Shown: positions 19,396 through 29,073, numbered from the stretch's first letter. The stretch is DNA of 57,740 nucleotides from JBNKHG01 sp050290225 (GCA_050290225.1 JBNKHG010000060.1:1-57740); one strand, 5' to 3'. Notes: generated by a model from the sequence alone, not told the origin. Made by a program: numbers and translations.

Positions 19396-21711
19396 TTACC
19401 AGCTGTAGTTGGCAGTCAGGCCATAGATCCTCGGTGGTGCATAAAATGAGGTTGCCCCCAATGTGCCCAGGTCGAGGTTGTAGATGCGGTATTCCTCGTC
19501 GGTGAGATTTTTCACCCAGGCGGTGATTTTCCAGCTTTCGTCCTCAGCGGCGTAGGACAAGCTGGCGTTCCACACCGAGTAGGCATCTTCGGCGGAAACA
19601 TCGGCGTTGGTCACTTCCAGGAACTGATCGTCGTTGGCCACACCGTCAAGCTGTGCCGCCATATTGCCGCCAAGGACGTCCCAGTTATAGCGGCCCAGGA
19701 AGTTGAGACTGTAACCGGGGGCATTGGGCAACTCATTGTCGGTAATAATACCGTTGTTGGCGTCGAAGACTTCATCCACTTCCGAATCGATAAAGGAAGC
19801 ACCGACCAGGAAATCCCAGTGTTCGTTGGGTGTCAGGAACAGCTCGATTTCGCCCCCCTTGACTTCCGCGTCGCTGTTACTCACCTGGGGGGTCAATCCC
19901 GTCAGAGAGAAAGCCTGGTAATCCTCATAGTCGTAATAAAACGCCGTTGCGTTCACGCGGGCGATATCACCAATGGCTGTTTTCACACCCACTTCGTAGG
20001 CGTGCAGGGTTTCCTCATCGTGACGGAAATTGGCCGGGGTGACGTCAGCATTGACAGACCAGTTGCCACCTTTGATACCGCGATTGTAGGAGGCGAACAG
20101 GAGCGTATCTCCAGTCATCTGCCAGTCCAGCTGGATACGGGCGGCAAAGTCGCCGTAATCGATTTCGTCATTATCGCCAAGACCGGCCTCATCCAGAGAC
20201 GTGGCCGCGTTGAAAGTCTCAACCGGGGTGGTGACATTGACATTGTTGGAATAGGTATTGGTAAAGATAATTTCCTTGTCGTCTTCGGACCAGCGATAGC
20301 CCAGAATCAAGGTCAATTCGTCGGACAGGTCACGCTCGTACTGACCGAACACAGACCAGTTGGTAGACTCCAGATCCACATCCTGGGTATTGGCCGAGCC
20401 GTCCGGAATGGCGACATCCGCCGGCGCTCCCACACCGCCCGGTGCATAGTCAAAACAGGTGGCGTCGGGCACATTGGGCAACGGGATCAAGCCGCCAAAG
20501 CAGGCGCCGATGGTACCGGGAATCCCCTCGGTAATAGACTGGTTGATATTGTCCATTTTCAGGTAATAGGCGCCCACCTGCCAACGGCTGGCCTCGCCTT
20601 CACCGGACAGGCGAAATTCCTGGGAGATCTGTTCATAATCGGCGATGGTGGTGAAATTCACCGCCAGCACCGGAAAGGCATCGCCATCCTCGGTGTAGAA
20701 TTTGTCCAATTCGGTATAGTTGGTGATGGAGACAAACTCCATATCGCCTGCGAGATCAGCGGTAAATTTGGCGGTCACACTGGTGGCATCGCGATCGAAG
20801 CTACCCTGGTATTCCGAGTCGTGCTCGAACGGGCGAACGTTGGTACCGTCGCGCACCCCCAGGCCGGTGATCGGATCCACGGCATCGCCACCTTGGGAGA
20901 AAACCACATAGCCGCCGGTGGGTACGTCATTGTCTTCGCTGTACTTGATCGTAAAGTCACCGCTCAGGTTATCGGTGAAATCCACCTGCAGAGTGCCGCG
21001 CACAGCGTAACCGTCCTTACCACCCAGATCACGAACGCCCGGAATGGTGGCCTCCACGTAGCCGTCACCCTCTTCCCATCGTGCCGACAGACGACCGCGC
21101 ACACTCTCGCTCAAAGATCCACCAACGGCACCCTCGAGGTATCGGGTATTGTATTCAGAAACCGACGCTTCCAGATAACCGTTAAGTTCTGCTTCGGAGG
21201 CATCGCGGCTGAGGTAGTGAATCAACCCACCCGTGGCGTTGCGACCAAAGAGCGTACCCTGGGGGCCGCGCAACACTTCCACGCGCTCGACATCGAACAA
21301 CTGGCCGCTGATGGCATTCATACTGCCGATATAGACGTCATCGCTGTATACGGCCACCGGAGCTTCCAGGTTGTCGGTAAAGTTATTCTGGGATACGCCG
21401 CGCAGATTAAAGGTCGTTAGCGTGGGCGACCAGGTATTGACCTGTAAACCCGGTACCTGCTGGGTGATCTCAACGGTGTTGGTCACGCCCAGCGCCTTCA
21501 TCTGGTCGCCGGAGAAGGCGGATACCGAAATACCCACATCCTGCAGGCTCTGTTCACGTTTTTGAGCCGTAACTACAACTTCTTCCAGTACAGCAGCCTG
21601 GGTCGCTGCGGCGGTGGACAAAAGCGAAGCGGCGATCGTACCGCGAACGGCGCAGGCTAAAGTCAGCTTGCCTTTATTTTTTGAAATCAGATTTTTTGAA
21701 ATCAGTGACAT
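19396..21711 (-). CDS. TonB-dependent outer-membrane receptor
   Basis: 771 residues from ATG 21711, preceded on its strand by GGAGAGAG; the open frame runs 18 codons further but without a ribosome site. A signal peptide (about residues 1-40, ending TQAA) is followed by a TonB box-like EEVVVTAQKRE. The plug domain includes VEVLRGPQGTLFGRNATGG. A 22-strand barrel ends in the typical aromatic C-terminus (LTANYSW). It belongs to the large group of TonB receptors without an obvious siderophore signature. The sulfatase gene just upstream on the same strand suggests uptake of a sulfated or otherwise modified organic substrate; this is inferred. Confidence 0.92.
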   Translation of the reverse strand: MSLISKNLISKNKGKLTLACAVRGTIAASLLSTAAATQAAVLEEVVVTAQKREQSLQDVGISVSAFSGDQMKALGVTNTVEITQQVPGLQVNTWSPTLTTFNLRGVSQNNFTDNLEAPVAVYSDDVYIGSMNAISGQLFDVERVEVLRGPQGTLFGRNATGGLIHYLSRDASEAELNGYLEASVSEYNTRYLEGAVGGSLSESVRGRLSARWEEGDGYVEATIPGVRDLGGKDGYAVRGTLQVDFTDNLSGDFTIKYSEDNDVPTGGYVVFSQGGDAVDPITGLGVRDGTNVRPFEHDSEYQGSFDRDATSVTAKFTADLAGDMEFVSITNYTELDKFYTEDGDAFPVLAVNFTTIADYEQISQEFRLSGEGEASRWQVGAYYLKMDNINQSITEGIPGTIGACFGGLIPLPNVPDATCFDYAPGGVGAPADVAIPDGSANTQDVDLESTNWSVFGQYERDLSDELTLILGYRWSEDDKEIIFTNTYSNNVNVTTPVETFNAATSLDEAGLGDNDEIDYGDFAARIQLDWQMTGDTLLFASYNRGIKGGNWSVNADVTPANFRHDEETLHAYEVGVKTAIGDIARVNATAFYYDYEDYQAFSLTGLTPQVSNSDAEVKGGEIELFLTPNEHWDFLVGASFIDSEVDEVFDANNGIITDNELPNAPGYSLNFLGRYNWDVLGGNMAAQLDGVANDDQFLEVTNADVSAEDAYSVWNASLSYAAEDESWKITAWVKNLTDEEYRIYNLDLGTLGATSFYAPPRIYGLTANYSW

Positions 21712-21765
21712 TTCTCTCTCCTGAATAGCGTTGTGTTGTAGGGGTAAAAGCACCAAGCGCCCCAC

Positions 21766-21796
21766 TAACTCCTAGTCGTATTTTTGTTACTCCTAG
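21766..21796 (-). promoter_or_regulatory. Direct repeat upstream of the TonB receptor gene
   Basis: CTAGGAGTNA on the minus strand occurs twice, 21 bases apart (21766-21775 and 21787-21796), in the 207-base gap before the receptor gene. Two-turn spacing suggests an activator or repressor site. No family is recognised. Confidence 0.3.
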
Positions 21797-21918
21797 CAGG
21801 GTAAAAGTTACACCCACCCCGCGCCATCCAACATCATCTAGATTGATGAGCATAGTTAACATGTTACCTTTTTATGAAGAAATGCAATAAAGAATTCCAT
21901 GTTTCATATGATTTACTT

Positions 21919-23529
21919 TTAATAACCGCTGACCCAGTCAGGCAAAATGACACCATTTTCCTCGGCATAGTGCTGCCAACGGCTAACCAATTCCCGCAGT
22001 TTTTGGGGGCGTAGCGTCGCCATATCCCGTTGCTCCCCCGGGTCCTCTGCCAGATTGAAAAGCTGCCAGTGTCCGTTGCCGTATGGTACCGGTAGGTGTA
22101 CCGCCTTCCAGTCACCGTACCGATATCCCCGCTTGCCCATTAACTCCCACCCCATATCCACGGGGCCTTCAGGTCCGGGGTTTAAGAAAGACTGTCCTGT
22201 GATGGGCAGGATCCGGCGCCCGGCAAACTGCTCCCGGGGGGCAGGCACCCCGGCCAGCTCCAGCAACGTGGGCATGACGTCCTTGACCGAGCTGAAACGC
22301 CTGGACAGCGGCTGTTTACCGGTCAATCGAGGATAACTGAGAAAGGCCGGCACCTTGATGCCACCCTCAGTGGTGAAACCCTTGTAGTACTTGCCCGGCC
22401 CGACACTGGCCCTGGCCCAGTTGGGGCCGGCCAGCAGATAGGAGTCGGGTTTGCCCATGTTCCTGTAACTGTTGTCACAACACTTTGCCACCCAGGGAAT
22501 CAGCTCGTTCAGGCCATGGGCCAAATCGTGCCCTTCGGCGCCGTTGTCGGACATAAAGAAGATAATCGTATTGTCGTATTGGCCGGTGGACTTGAGATAG
22601 TGGAGCAGCTTGCCGACATAGGTATCCACGTCGTCGAGCATGGCAGCGTAGATTTCCATCTTGCGCGCTTCAACCCGGCGTTGCTCATCACTCAACGCTG
22701 TCCAGGCCGGCTCGCCTTGAAGACGTGGCACGGGCTTGGCATCGGCCGGTATTACCCCCTTGGCGATGGCCCCGGCGATACGTTGTTGGTTCAATTGGTC
22801 GTAGCCCTGCAGATAACGCCCCTGGTATTTTTTGATGGACGCCTCGGGTGCCTGCAGAGGCCAATGCACGGCGCTGTAGGCCAAATAGGCGAAGAAGGGG
22901 TCACCGTCTTCACGATCCGCGTCGAGATACGCCATCATCCGCTCGGTGAAAAAGCGGGTGGAATAGAAGTCGTCCGGCAATTGGACCGGTTTACCGTCCT
23001 CCCGATAAGCCGCGGGTCGGCCGAACAACCCCAGGTTGTCAAAGTGTCCCCCGCCACCATTCAACAACGCGAAAGAGCGGTCGAAGCCACGGGCCTTGGG
23101 GCTTTGATCCTCCGCCAGCCCCAGGTGCCACTTGCCGGTCATATAGGTGTTGTAGCCAGCATTTTTTAATACCTCGGCAAGATTGGCGGCGCGGGTATTC
23201 AAGTAACCTTCGTAACCGGGTTTGCCCTTTTGGTTGGGGGACAGTTCCTCGTGCATATTGCCGAGCCCCACCAGGTGGTTGTCAGCCCCGGTCAGGAGCA
23301 TGGCGCGGGTAGGCGAACAGGTGGGGGCCGCGTAAAAATTGGTCAGCCGCATCCCCCCCATGGCCAGTGCGTCGAGATTGGGGGTTTCGATTTCACCGCC
23401 GAAAGCACCCAGATCGGTGAAACCCACGTCGTCCACCACAACCAGGAGAATATTCGGACGCTGATCGCCCCCCGCCAGGGTTTCCATACTCAGCAGCAGG
23501 CAAAACAGGGTTAACAGTATTCTGGGCAT
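21919..23529 (-). CDS. Secreted arylsulfatase-family hydrolase
   Basis: 536 residues with a signal peptide (about 1-20), so periplasmic or secreted. Sulfatase family S1: metal ligands D33-D34 in LLVVVDDVG, and the active-site CSPTR starting at C71, which must be oxidised to formylglycine by a maturase. Further family segments are GKWHLG, HWPLQAPE and FFMSDNGAEG. The C-terminal LFNLAEDPGEQRDMA is typical of arylsulfatases. It precedes the TonB receptor gene on the same strand, so the two may handle the same sulfate ester. The maturase is not in the window. Confidence 0.93.
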   Translation of the reverse strand: MPRILLTLFCLLLSMETLAGGDQRPNILLVVVDDVGFTDLGAFGGEIETPNLDALAMGGMRLTNFYAAPTCSPTRAMLLTGADNHLVGLGNMHEELSPNQKGKPGYEGYLNTRAANLAEVLKNAGYNTYMTGKWHLGLAEDQSPKARGFDRSFALLNGGGGHFDNLGLFGRPAAYREDGKPVQLPDDFYSTRFFTERMMAYLDADREDGDPFFAYLAYSAVHWPLQAPEASIKKYQGRYLQGYDQLNQQRIAGAIAKGVIPADAKPVPRLQGEPAWTALSDEQRRVEARKMEIYAAMLDDVDTYVGKLLHYLKSTGQYDNTIIFFMSDNGAEGHDLAHGLNELIPWVAKCCDNSYRNMGKPDSYLLAGPNWARASVGPGKYYKGFTTEGGIKVPAFLSYPRLTGKQPLSRRFSSVKDVMPTLLELAGVPAPREQFAGRRILPITGQSFLNPGPEGPVDMGWELMGKRGYRYGDWKAVHLPVPYGNGHWQLFNLAEDPGEQRDMATLRPQKLRELVSRWQHYAEENGVILPDWVSGY

Positions 23530-23843
23530 GGTTTCTCCTCGCGCTATGTTTTTATTAAACGCTATAGCGTAGTGGAGAATCAGTATGGCTAATATCCACT
23601 AAACGGATGAGGGCGGGAAATTCACCCGGAGCGGGCTTTTATTATTCTGATCCTGGTACGCCTTCAAGCTGATATTGACGCAGGTATGATAGGTAGGCTT
23701 CGGTCCGCAACGCAGCAGTGGCGGTCAATCGATAAGCGCAGATGCCGGTGAAGGTTTATCCCCGTTATAGACTCAAGGTGTGATGACGATAATAATAGAA
23801 CCGGCGTGCCGGGGAAGGTCCGTAATCGCTACACGACATTAAT
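23530..23843. other. 314-base gap, no gene seen
   Basis: Divergent gap between the sulfatase and the pteridine reductase genes. It should hold both promoters. I see no clear operator, repeat or RNA gene in it. Confidence 0.5.
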
Positions 23844-24599
23844 GTGGAGGTAAGTCCCATCATTAACAATCAACCCGTTGCACTCATTACTGGTGGTGCC
23901 CGTCGTATTGGCGCTGCCATTACCCGGCACCTGCATCGACAAGGTTATCGCGTGCTTATCCACTATTGCCAATCCCGGGCCGAAGCCGACAACTTGTGCC
24001 AGGAACTCAATAGCACCCGGCCGGACTCCGCCCGGACCATAGCGGCAGATCTGAAAGATCCTGCCGCCATCAATGAACTGGCGTCACTGGCGGCTTCCGC
24101 ATTTGGGCAACTCGACATTCTTATTAACAACGCTTCCAATTTTTATCCAACTCCCCTGGGTAGCGCCAACGTTGATGACTGGGATGATCTTTTTGCCAGC
24201 AATGCAAAAGCGCCGTTTTTTCTCATCCAGTCTTTGGCACCGGCGCTGCGAAAACAACGCGGGAACGTTATTAATATCGCCGACATTTATGCCAGCCGCC
24301 CGCTGAAAAATCATACCCTCTATTGCATGGCAAAAGCGGCTAACATTATGTTAACCAAGTCCATGGCACTGGAGTTGGCACCGTCGATCAGAGTCAATGG
24401 CATTGCACCTGGCGCCATAATATGGCCGGAACACTCAGACAAACTCGGCGATAACACCCGGCAACAGTTCCTCGATAAAGTACCACTGAAACGGATGGGA
24501 GACCCCGACAATATCGCCAGCGCCGTCGCTGACTTGATAAAGAATGACTATATTAATGGTCAAGTCATCGCCATTGACGGGGGAAGGTCACTGACCTGA
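23844..24599 (+). CDS. folM: Pteridine reductase FolM-like SDR
   Basis: 251 residues as given, short-chain dehydrogenase/reductase. The nucleotide-binding motif TGGARRIG (not the usual TGxxxGIG) is the arginine-containing form seen in pteridine reductases and FolM (dihydromonapterin reductase). INNAS and the catalytic YCMAK are present. FolB lies 174 bases downstream, which supports a pterin role. Start uncertain: GTG 23844 has no ribosome site upstream, whereas a strong GTGGAGGT at 23844-23851 would serve a start at ATC 23859 or ATT 23862, both rare codons. A GTG start is given here. Confidence 0.8.
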   Translation: MEVSPIINNQPVALITGGARRIGAAITRHLHRQGYRVLIHYCQSRAEADNLCQELNSTRPDSARTIAADLKDPAAINELASLAASAFGQLDILINNASNFYPTPLGSANVDDWDDLFASNAKAPFFLIQSLAPALRKQRGNVINIADIYASRPLKNHTLYCMAKAANIMLTKSMALELAPSIRVNGIAPGAIIWPEHSDKLGDNTRQQFLDKVPLKRMGDPDNIASAVADLIKNDYINGQVIAIDGGRSLT

Positions 24600-24772
24600 A
24601 GGTCATGCATGGAAGGTCATGCAGATTGATCGTTCATTCACTTTCGCCCCGTCACATAAACCCATGCCGGCGGATCAGGGTATTGACTGACAAACCCTGC
24701 AACGGGAGTTAACCCGATACCAGGCGGCCCTGTCGCCAACTCAGCCAATCGTGTCTTTGTCAGGAGTTATTG

Positions 24773-25147
24773 ATGGACATTATCTACATTAAGGATCTTC
24801 AGATAGAAACGGTGATCGGCGTTTTTGATTGGGAGCGTAACGTTCGCCAGACAGTCAGCATCGACCTGGAAATGGCGACAGATATCCATAAGGCAGCCGC
24901 AACGGACGATATAAACGACGCCCTGGATTATAAGGCCGTCTGCAAACGGGTTATCGCTTTCGTGGAGGCCAGCCGCTTTCAACTGGTGGAAGCCCTGGCC
25001 GAAGCCGTAGCCCAACTGATCGTACAGGAGTTTCCCATTCCCTGGCTCCGCCTGCGCCTCGGCAAGCCGGGCGCCCTACGCGGATCGCGGGACGTGGGGC
25101 TGATAATCGAGAGAAAACAGAACGATACAGTCCCCTCGGCGATATAG
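24773..25147 (+). CDS. folB: Dihydroneopterin aldolase FolB
   Basis: 124 residues. FolB/FolX family: FDWERNVRQTVSIDLEM near the N-terminus, the SRFQLVEALAE segment and the C-terminal LGKPGALRGSRDVGLIIER closely match bacterial dihydroneopterin aldolase. It makes 6-hydroxymethyl-dihydropterin for folate, in the cytoplasm. ATG 24773 is chosen over the adjacent TTG 24770 because CAGGAG ends six bases upstream. It could alternatively be FolX, the epimerase paralogue, but similarity to FolB is stronger. It follows the FolM-like gene. Confidence 0.88.
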   Translation: MDIIYIKDLQIETVIGVFDWERNVRQTVSIDLEMATDIHKAAATDDINDALDYKAVCKRVIAFVEASRFQLVEALAEAVAQLIVQEFPIPWLRLRLGKPGALRGSRDVGLIIERKQNDTVPSAI

Positions 25148-25186
25148 TCCCGTTTTTCAACGCCCCGCTTTTTCCCGGTATTGATT

Positions 25187-25288
25187 TATCGATAAAATCG
25201 AAATATCCTCTTACACTTTATCGACCAAATCGATAACCAGATAAAGCGCTTCAAAAGATTTTCAAAAGCACTTCAAAAGAGTTTCAAA
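25187..25288 (+). promoter_or_regulatory. LysR gene control region: ATCGA boxes and a phased 11-bp repeat
   Basis: Four ATCGA(T) motifs lie in 25187-25235 (around TTATCGATAAAATCGA and TATCGACCAAATCGAT), the kind of dyad used by LysR proteins for autoregulation. Then TTCAAAAG occurs at 25250, 25261 and 25272 with a fourth TTCAAATG at 25283, exactly 11 bases apart. The last copy contains the start codon. Confidence 0.45.
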
Positions 25289-26172
25289 TGAGATACACCC
25301 TGCGTCATTTGGAAGTGTTCCTGGCCGTTGCCAGGGAGCAGAGCATCAGTCGGGCAGCGGAGCAGCTCTCCATGTCCCAGTCCGCCACCAGTGCGGCCCT
25401 GCAGGAGTTTGAAAACCGCTACCAGATGCAGCTCTTCGATCGCACCGCCAAACGTCTGCGTTTAAATCCGCTGGGTGCGGCCATCCGCACCAAGGCCGAG
25501 GGGCTGATGGCCCATGCCCTGGAGTTTGAACGAGAGCTCCTGCAACACGAGGAACAGGGACACCTGCGGGTGGGGGCCAGCCTGACCATTGGCAACTACC
25601 TGGCTTTTAAGTACCTGGCCACCTATATGCAGGAGCACCCCGCCGCCGATGTGGACATTACTGTTTCCAGTACCCCGGAGATTGTCGCCAAGGTACTCAA
25701 CTTTGATGTGGATGTGGGGCTGATCGAAGCGGAGCTGCACCATGATGAACTGCTGCTGCAACCGTGGTGTGCCGATATCATGATCCCCTTTTGCGCCCCC
25801 AGCCACCCCTTGGCGCGCAAGAAACAGCTCTCTGACAAGGATATTCTGGGTTGTCACTGGATAGTGAGGGAACCCGGCAGCGCCCACCGGCAAACGTTTG
25901 ATCGCGCCATGCATGGTCTCCTGCCCGATCTCGACATCCGCCTGGAACTCACCCATAACGAAGCCATTAAAAACGCGGTGAAAACCGGCTTGGGGGTCGG
26001 GTGTCTGTCGCGCATCGCCATCGCCGACGAAATCGAACAGGGCGCATTGATCCCCCTGCCGCTAAAAAACCGCGAAATCAATCGCCATTTCTATATCATC
26101 ACCCACAAACATGCCCCGGTCAGCCAAGCCGTAAACTGGTGGATAGAACTCTGTAAAGAAGGCGCTCAATAA
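25288..26172 (+). CDS. LysR-family regulator (CysL/YeiE-like)
   Basis: 294 residues, about the family norm. The N-terminal winged helix-turn-helix is clear (SISRAAEQLSMSQSATSAAL, about residues 19-38). A periplasmic-binding-protein-like effector domain covers about 92-290. The helix sequence resembles CysL/YeiE-type LysR proteins, some of which control sulfur assimilation. It is followed in the same direction by sat-cysC, cysD and cysN after a 142-base gap, so it is the likely regulator of sulfate activation. That role rests on position and family only. ATG 25288 lies inside a phased repeat and has only a weak AAAGAG ribosome site. Confidence 0.85.
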   Translation: MRYTLRHLEVFLAVAREQSISRAAEQLSMSQSATSAALQEFENRYQMQLFDRTAKRLRLNPLGAAIRTKAEGLMAHALEFERELLQHEEQGHLRVGASLTIGNYLAFKYLATYMQEHPAADVDITVSSTPEIVAKVLNFDVDVGLIEAELHHDELLLQPWCADIMIPFCAPSHPLARKKQLSDKDILGCHWIVREPGSAHRQTFDRAMHGLLPDLDIRLELTHNEAIKNAVKTGLGVGCLSRIAIADEIEQGALIPLPLKNREINRHFYIITHKHAPVSQAVNWWIELCKEGAQ

Positions 26173-26314
26173 GTCGTTCCAAGATCTCCGCCCGCACACA
26201 ACCAGTAAATCCTGTTTTTTCGATACTCAATTCCTGAATATTCTGATTTTTCGAATCATCGACAACAGCTATACTCCGCCGATAACCCAATAATTAACCA
26301 ATGGAATCTGGACT

Positions 26315-28024
26315 ATGGATACCAGCAGCGCGCATGGAGGAACCCTGATCAATCTCTACGCGGACGGTGACAATCTGCAACAGGAGAAAGAGAAGGCAAA
26401 AGTCAATCGCTCTTGGGATTTGACTGAAAAGCAAATGCTGGATATCGAGTTGCTACTCAACGGCGCCTTCTCACCGTTGACCGGTTATCTCTCCGAGAGT
26501 GATTATCAGTCGGTGCTGGAAGGTATGCGCCTGGGCAACGGCACGCTCTGGCCGATGCCGATTACGTTGGATATCACCCGGGCATTCGCCGATGAGACCG
26601 CCATCGGTGAGGAGATAACCCTGCGCGACCCCGAAGGTGTGGTCATCGCCAACCTGACGGTTACCGACCTCTGGACCCCCGATCGGGAGCGGGAGGCGCA
26701 GCAGGTGTTCGGCACCACCGATTGTTCCCACCCCGGAGTTAACCAGCTACTCAATAACACCCATCCGGTCTATGTGGGCGGCCAACTGGTCGGAGTCACA
26801 CCACCGCTGCACTACGATTTTGCCCAGTACCGCAAATCGCCGTTGGCGCTGCGCCAACATTTCGCCGAACTGGGTTGGGAGAAGGTCATTGCCTTCCAGA
26901 CCCGCAACCCGGTGCATAGAGCCCATGTGATAATGATGAAGCGCCTGATGGCCAGGGAGCAGGCCAACCTGGTGATTCACACGGCGGTCGGAAAAACCAA
27001 ACCCGGCGATATCGATCACTTCTGCCGGGTGCGCTGCTACGAAAAGATTTTGCCGCACTTCCCGCCAGGCAGCGTCGAACTGGAAATTCTTCCCCTGGCC
27101 ATGCGTATGGCTGGACCGCGAGAGGCACTGTGGCAGGCGATAATCCGCCAGAACTACGGGTTTAGTCATTTTATCGTAGGTCGCGATCACGCCGGTCCCG
27201 GTCGCAACAATCTCGGCGGGCTCTTCTATGGTGCCCTTGATGCGCAGGAGTTGGCTACCTCATACCAGAACGAACTCAACATTCGGATTTTAAAAGCACC
27301 ATTTTTACGCTATGTGGAAACCCGCGGGGAGTTTGTGGAAGAACACCACCTCCTCTCTGGTGAAGCGGGACTCTATCTTTCCGGCGCCGAACTGAAAACA
27401 AAGCTGATCAAGGGCGAGGAAATTCCCGAGTGGTTCGCGTTCCCGGAAGTGGTGGAGGAACTGAATCGCACCCTGCCGCCGCGTCACAAGCAGGGTTTCA
27501 CCCTTTTCTTTACCGGCCTGTCGGGGTCTGGCAAGTCTACCCTGGCCAACGGCGTCATGGTCAAACTGCGTGAGTTGGGAGGCCGCCAGATTTCCCTGCT
27601 CGACGGCGATGTCGTGCGCAAGCACCTCTCCAGTGAGCTCACCTTTTCCAAGGAGCACCGCGACCTCAATATCCAGCGCATCGGCTACGTGGCCAGCGAA
27701 ATCACCAAAAATGGCGGTGTCGCCGTTTGCGCCCCCATCGCGCCCTATACAGAGACGAGGCGCACAGTTCGCAGCATGATTGAAGAGGTTGGCGCATTTG
27801 TCGAAATTCACGTGGCAACACCCATTGAAGTCTGTGAAGCGCGCGACCGCAAAGGACTTTATGCCATGGCGAGGGCGGGAAAGATAAAGGGCTTTACCGG
27901 TATCGACGATCCCTACGAAACGCCGGAGAACCCTGAAATGCGAATCGACACCTCCCAGTTCACCATGGCCGATGCGGTCGAACAGGTCATCGAACGGTTG
28001 CGAGAACTGGGCCTGATTCAGTAA
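26315..28024 (+). CDS. sat-cysC: Bifunctional ATP sulfurylase / APS kinase (Sat-CysC fusion)
   Basis: 569 residues, cytoplasmic. The N-terminal Sat domain (about 1-390) has the active-site QTRNPVHRAH at 195-204 and a GRDHAGPG loop. The C-terminal APS kinase domain (about 395-569) has the P-loop GLSGSGKST near 401-409 and the LLDGDVVR segment. It makes APS from sulfate and ATP and phosphorylates it to PAPS. The CysN two genes downstream has no kinase domain, so this fusion supplies the only APS kinase visible here. ATG 26315 is the sensible start; an ATG at 26301 is in another frame. Confidence 0.95.
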   Translation: MDTSSAHGGTLINLYADGDNLQQEKEKAKVNRSWDLTEKQMLDIELLLNGAFSPLTGYLSESDYQSVLEGMRLGNGTLWPMPITLDITRAFADETAIGEEITLRDPEGVVIANLTVTDLWTPDREREAQQVFGTTDCSHPGVNQLLNNTHPVYVGGQLVGVTPPLHYDFAQYRKSPLALRQHFAELGWEKVIAFQTRNPVHRAHVIMMKRLMAREQANLVIHTAVGKTKPGDIDHFCRVRCYEKILPHFPPGSVELEILPLAMRMAGPREALWQAIIRQNYGFSHFIVGRDHAGPGRNNLGGLFYGALDAQELATSYQNELNIRILKAPFLRYVETRGEFVEEHHLLSGEAGLYLSGAELKTKLIKGEEIPEWFAFPEVVEELNRTLPPRHKQGFTLFFTGLSGSGKSTLANGVMVKLRELGGRQISLLDGDVVRKHLSSELTFSKEHRDLNIQRIGYVASEITKNGGVAVCAPIAPYTETRRTVRSMIEEVGAFVEIHVATPIEVCEARDRKGLYAMARAGKIKGFTGIDDPYETPENPEMRIDTSQFTMADAVEQVIERLRELGLIQ

Positions 28025-28081
28025 TCGGTCACCCATAGCCATCCCATTATTTATACATTATCCGAAAAACAGGTTTTCACA

Positions 28082-28990
28082 ATGGACAGAAAAACGCTTA
28101 CTCACCTTAAACTGCTGGAAGCCGAAAGCATCCAGATCTTTCGCGAAGTGGCCGCGGAGTTCGATCACCCGGTGATGCTCTACTCTGTGGGCAAGGACTC
28201 TTCGGTACTCTTGCACTTGGCGCGCAAGGCGTTTCACCCGGGTAAGATTCCCTTCCCCCTGCTACACGTGGATACCACCTGGAAATTTCACGAGATGATC
28301 GAGTTTCGCGATCGCATGGCCAAGGAATACGGTTTTGACCTGCTGGTACATATCAACCCCGAAGGACTGGCGATGAATATCAACCCCTTTACCCACGGCA
28401 GCGCGAAGCACACCGACGTGATGAAAACCGAGGGGTTGAAACAGGCGCTCAACCACCACAAGTTCGATGCCGCCTTCGGTGGCGCCCGTCGCGACGAGGA
28501 GAAGTCGCGGGCCAAAGAGCGGGTCTACTCCTTTCGCGACAAAAACCACCGCTGGGATCCCAAGAACCAGCGCCCGGAGTTGTGGAATATCTACAACAGC
28601 GCTGTCGACCAGGGCGAGAGCATCCGTGTGTTCCCCCTGTCCAACTGGACCGAGCTGGATATCTGGCAGTATATCTATAAGGAAAATATCCAGATCCCCA
28701 GCCTCTATCTCGCGAAAGAACGCCCGGTGGTGGAACGCGATGGCGTGCTGATCATGGTAGACGACGAGCGCATGCCGTTGGAGGAAGACGAAAAGCCGGA
28801 GATGAAAAAAGTGCGCTTCCGTACGCTGGGGTGTTACCCGCTGACCGGGGCCGTGGAGTCCAACGCGGAAACCCTGCCGGAGATTATCCAGGAAATGCTG
28901 CTGACCAAAACCTCGGAGCGCCAGGGACGTGTGATCGATAGCGACTCGGCGGGCTCCATGGAAAAGAAAAAAATGGAAGGCTACTTCTAA
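28082..28990 (+). CDS. cysD: Sulfate adenylyltransferase subunit 2 CysD
   Basis: 302 residues, full length. PP-loop ATP pyrophosphatase of the PAPS reductase family: SVGKDSSVLLHLARKAF near residue 36 is the nucleotide-binding motif. FGGARRDEEKSRAKER and the C-terminal GRVIDSDSAGSMEKKKMEGYF are characteristic of CysD. It catalyses adenylation of sulfate within the CysDN heterodimer. It lies 57 bases after sat-cysC and 83 bases before cysN, in one likely transcript. Confidence 0.97.
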   Translation: MDRKTLTHLKLLEAESIQIFREVAAEFDHPVMLYSVGKDSSVLLHLARKAFHPGKIPFPLLHVDTTWKFHEMIEFRDRMAKEYGFDLLVHINPEGLAMNINPFTHGSAKHTDVMKTEGLKQALNHHKFDAAFGGARRDEEKSRAKERVYSFRDKNHRWDPKNQRPELWNIYNSAVDQGESIRVFPLSNWTELDIWQYIYKENIQIPSLYLAKERPVVERDGVLIMVDDERMPLEEDEKPEMKKVRFRTLGCYPLTGAVESNAETLPEIIQEMLLTKTSERQGRVIDSDSAGSMEKKKMEGYF

Positions 28991-29073
28991 GTCGGACCCC
29001 CGTCCTTTAAAAAAGCCAAATAACAGGGTGTTGACGCCTGCAGGCGCAACCACAGATTGAAAAAGAGATAGTT

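Noticed and set aside
19819..21420. 533-codon open frame on the plus strand
   Set aside because: It lies wholly opposite the TonB receptor gene, which has complete family motifs and a signal peptide. The opposite frame has no ribosome site or recognisable domain and is a shadow of GC-rich codon use.
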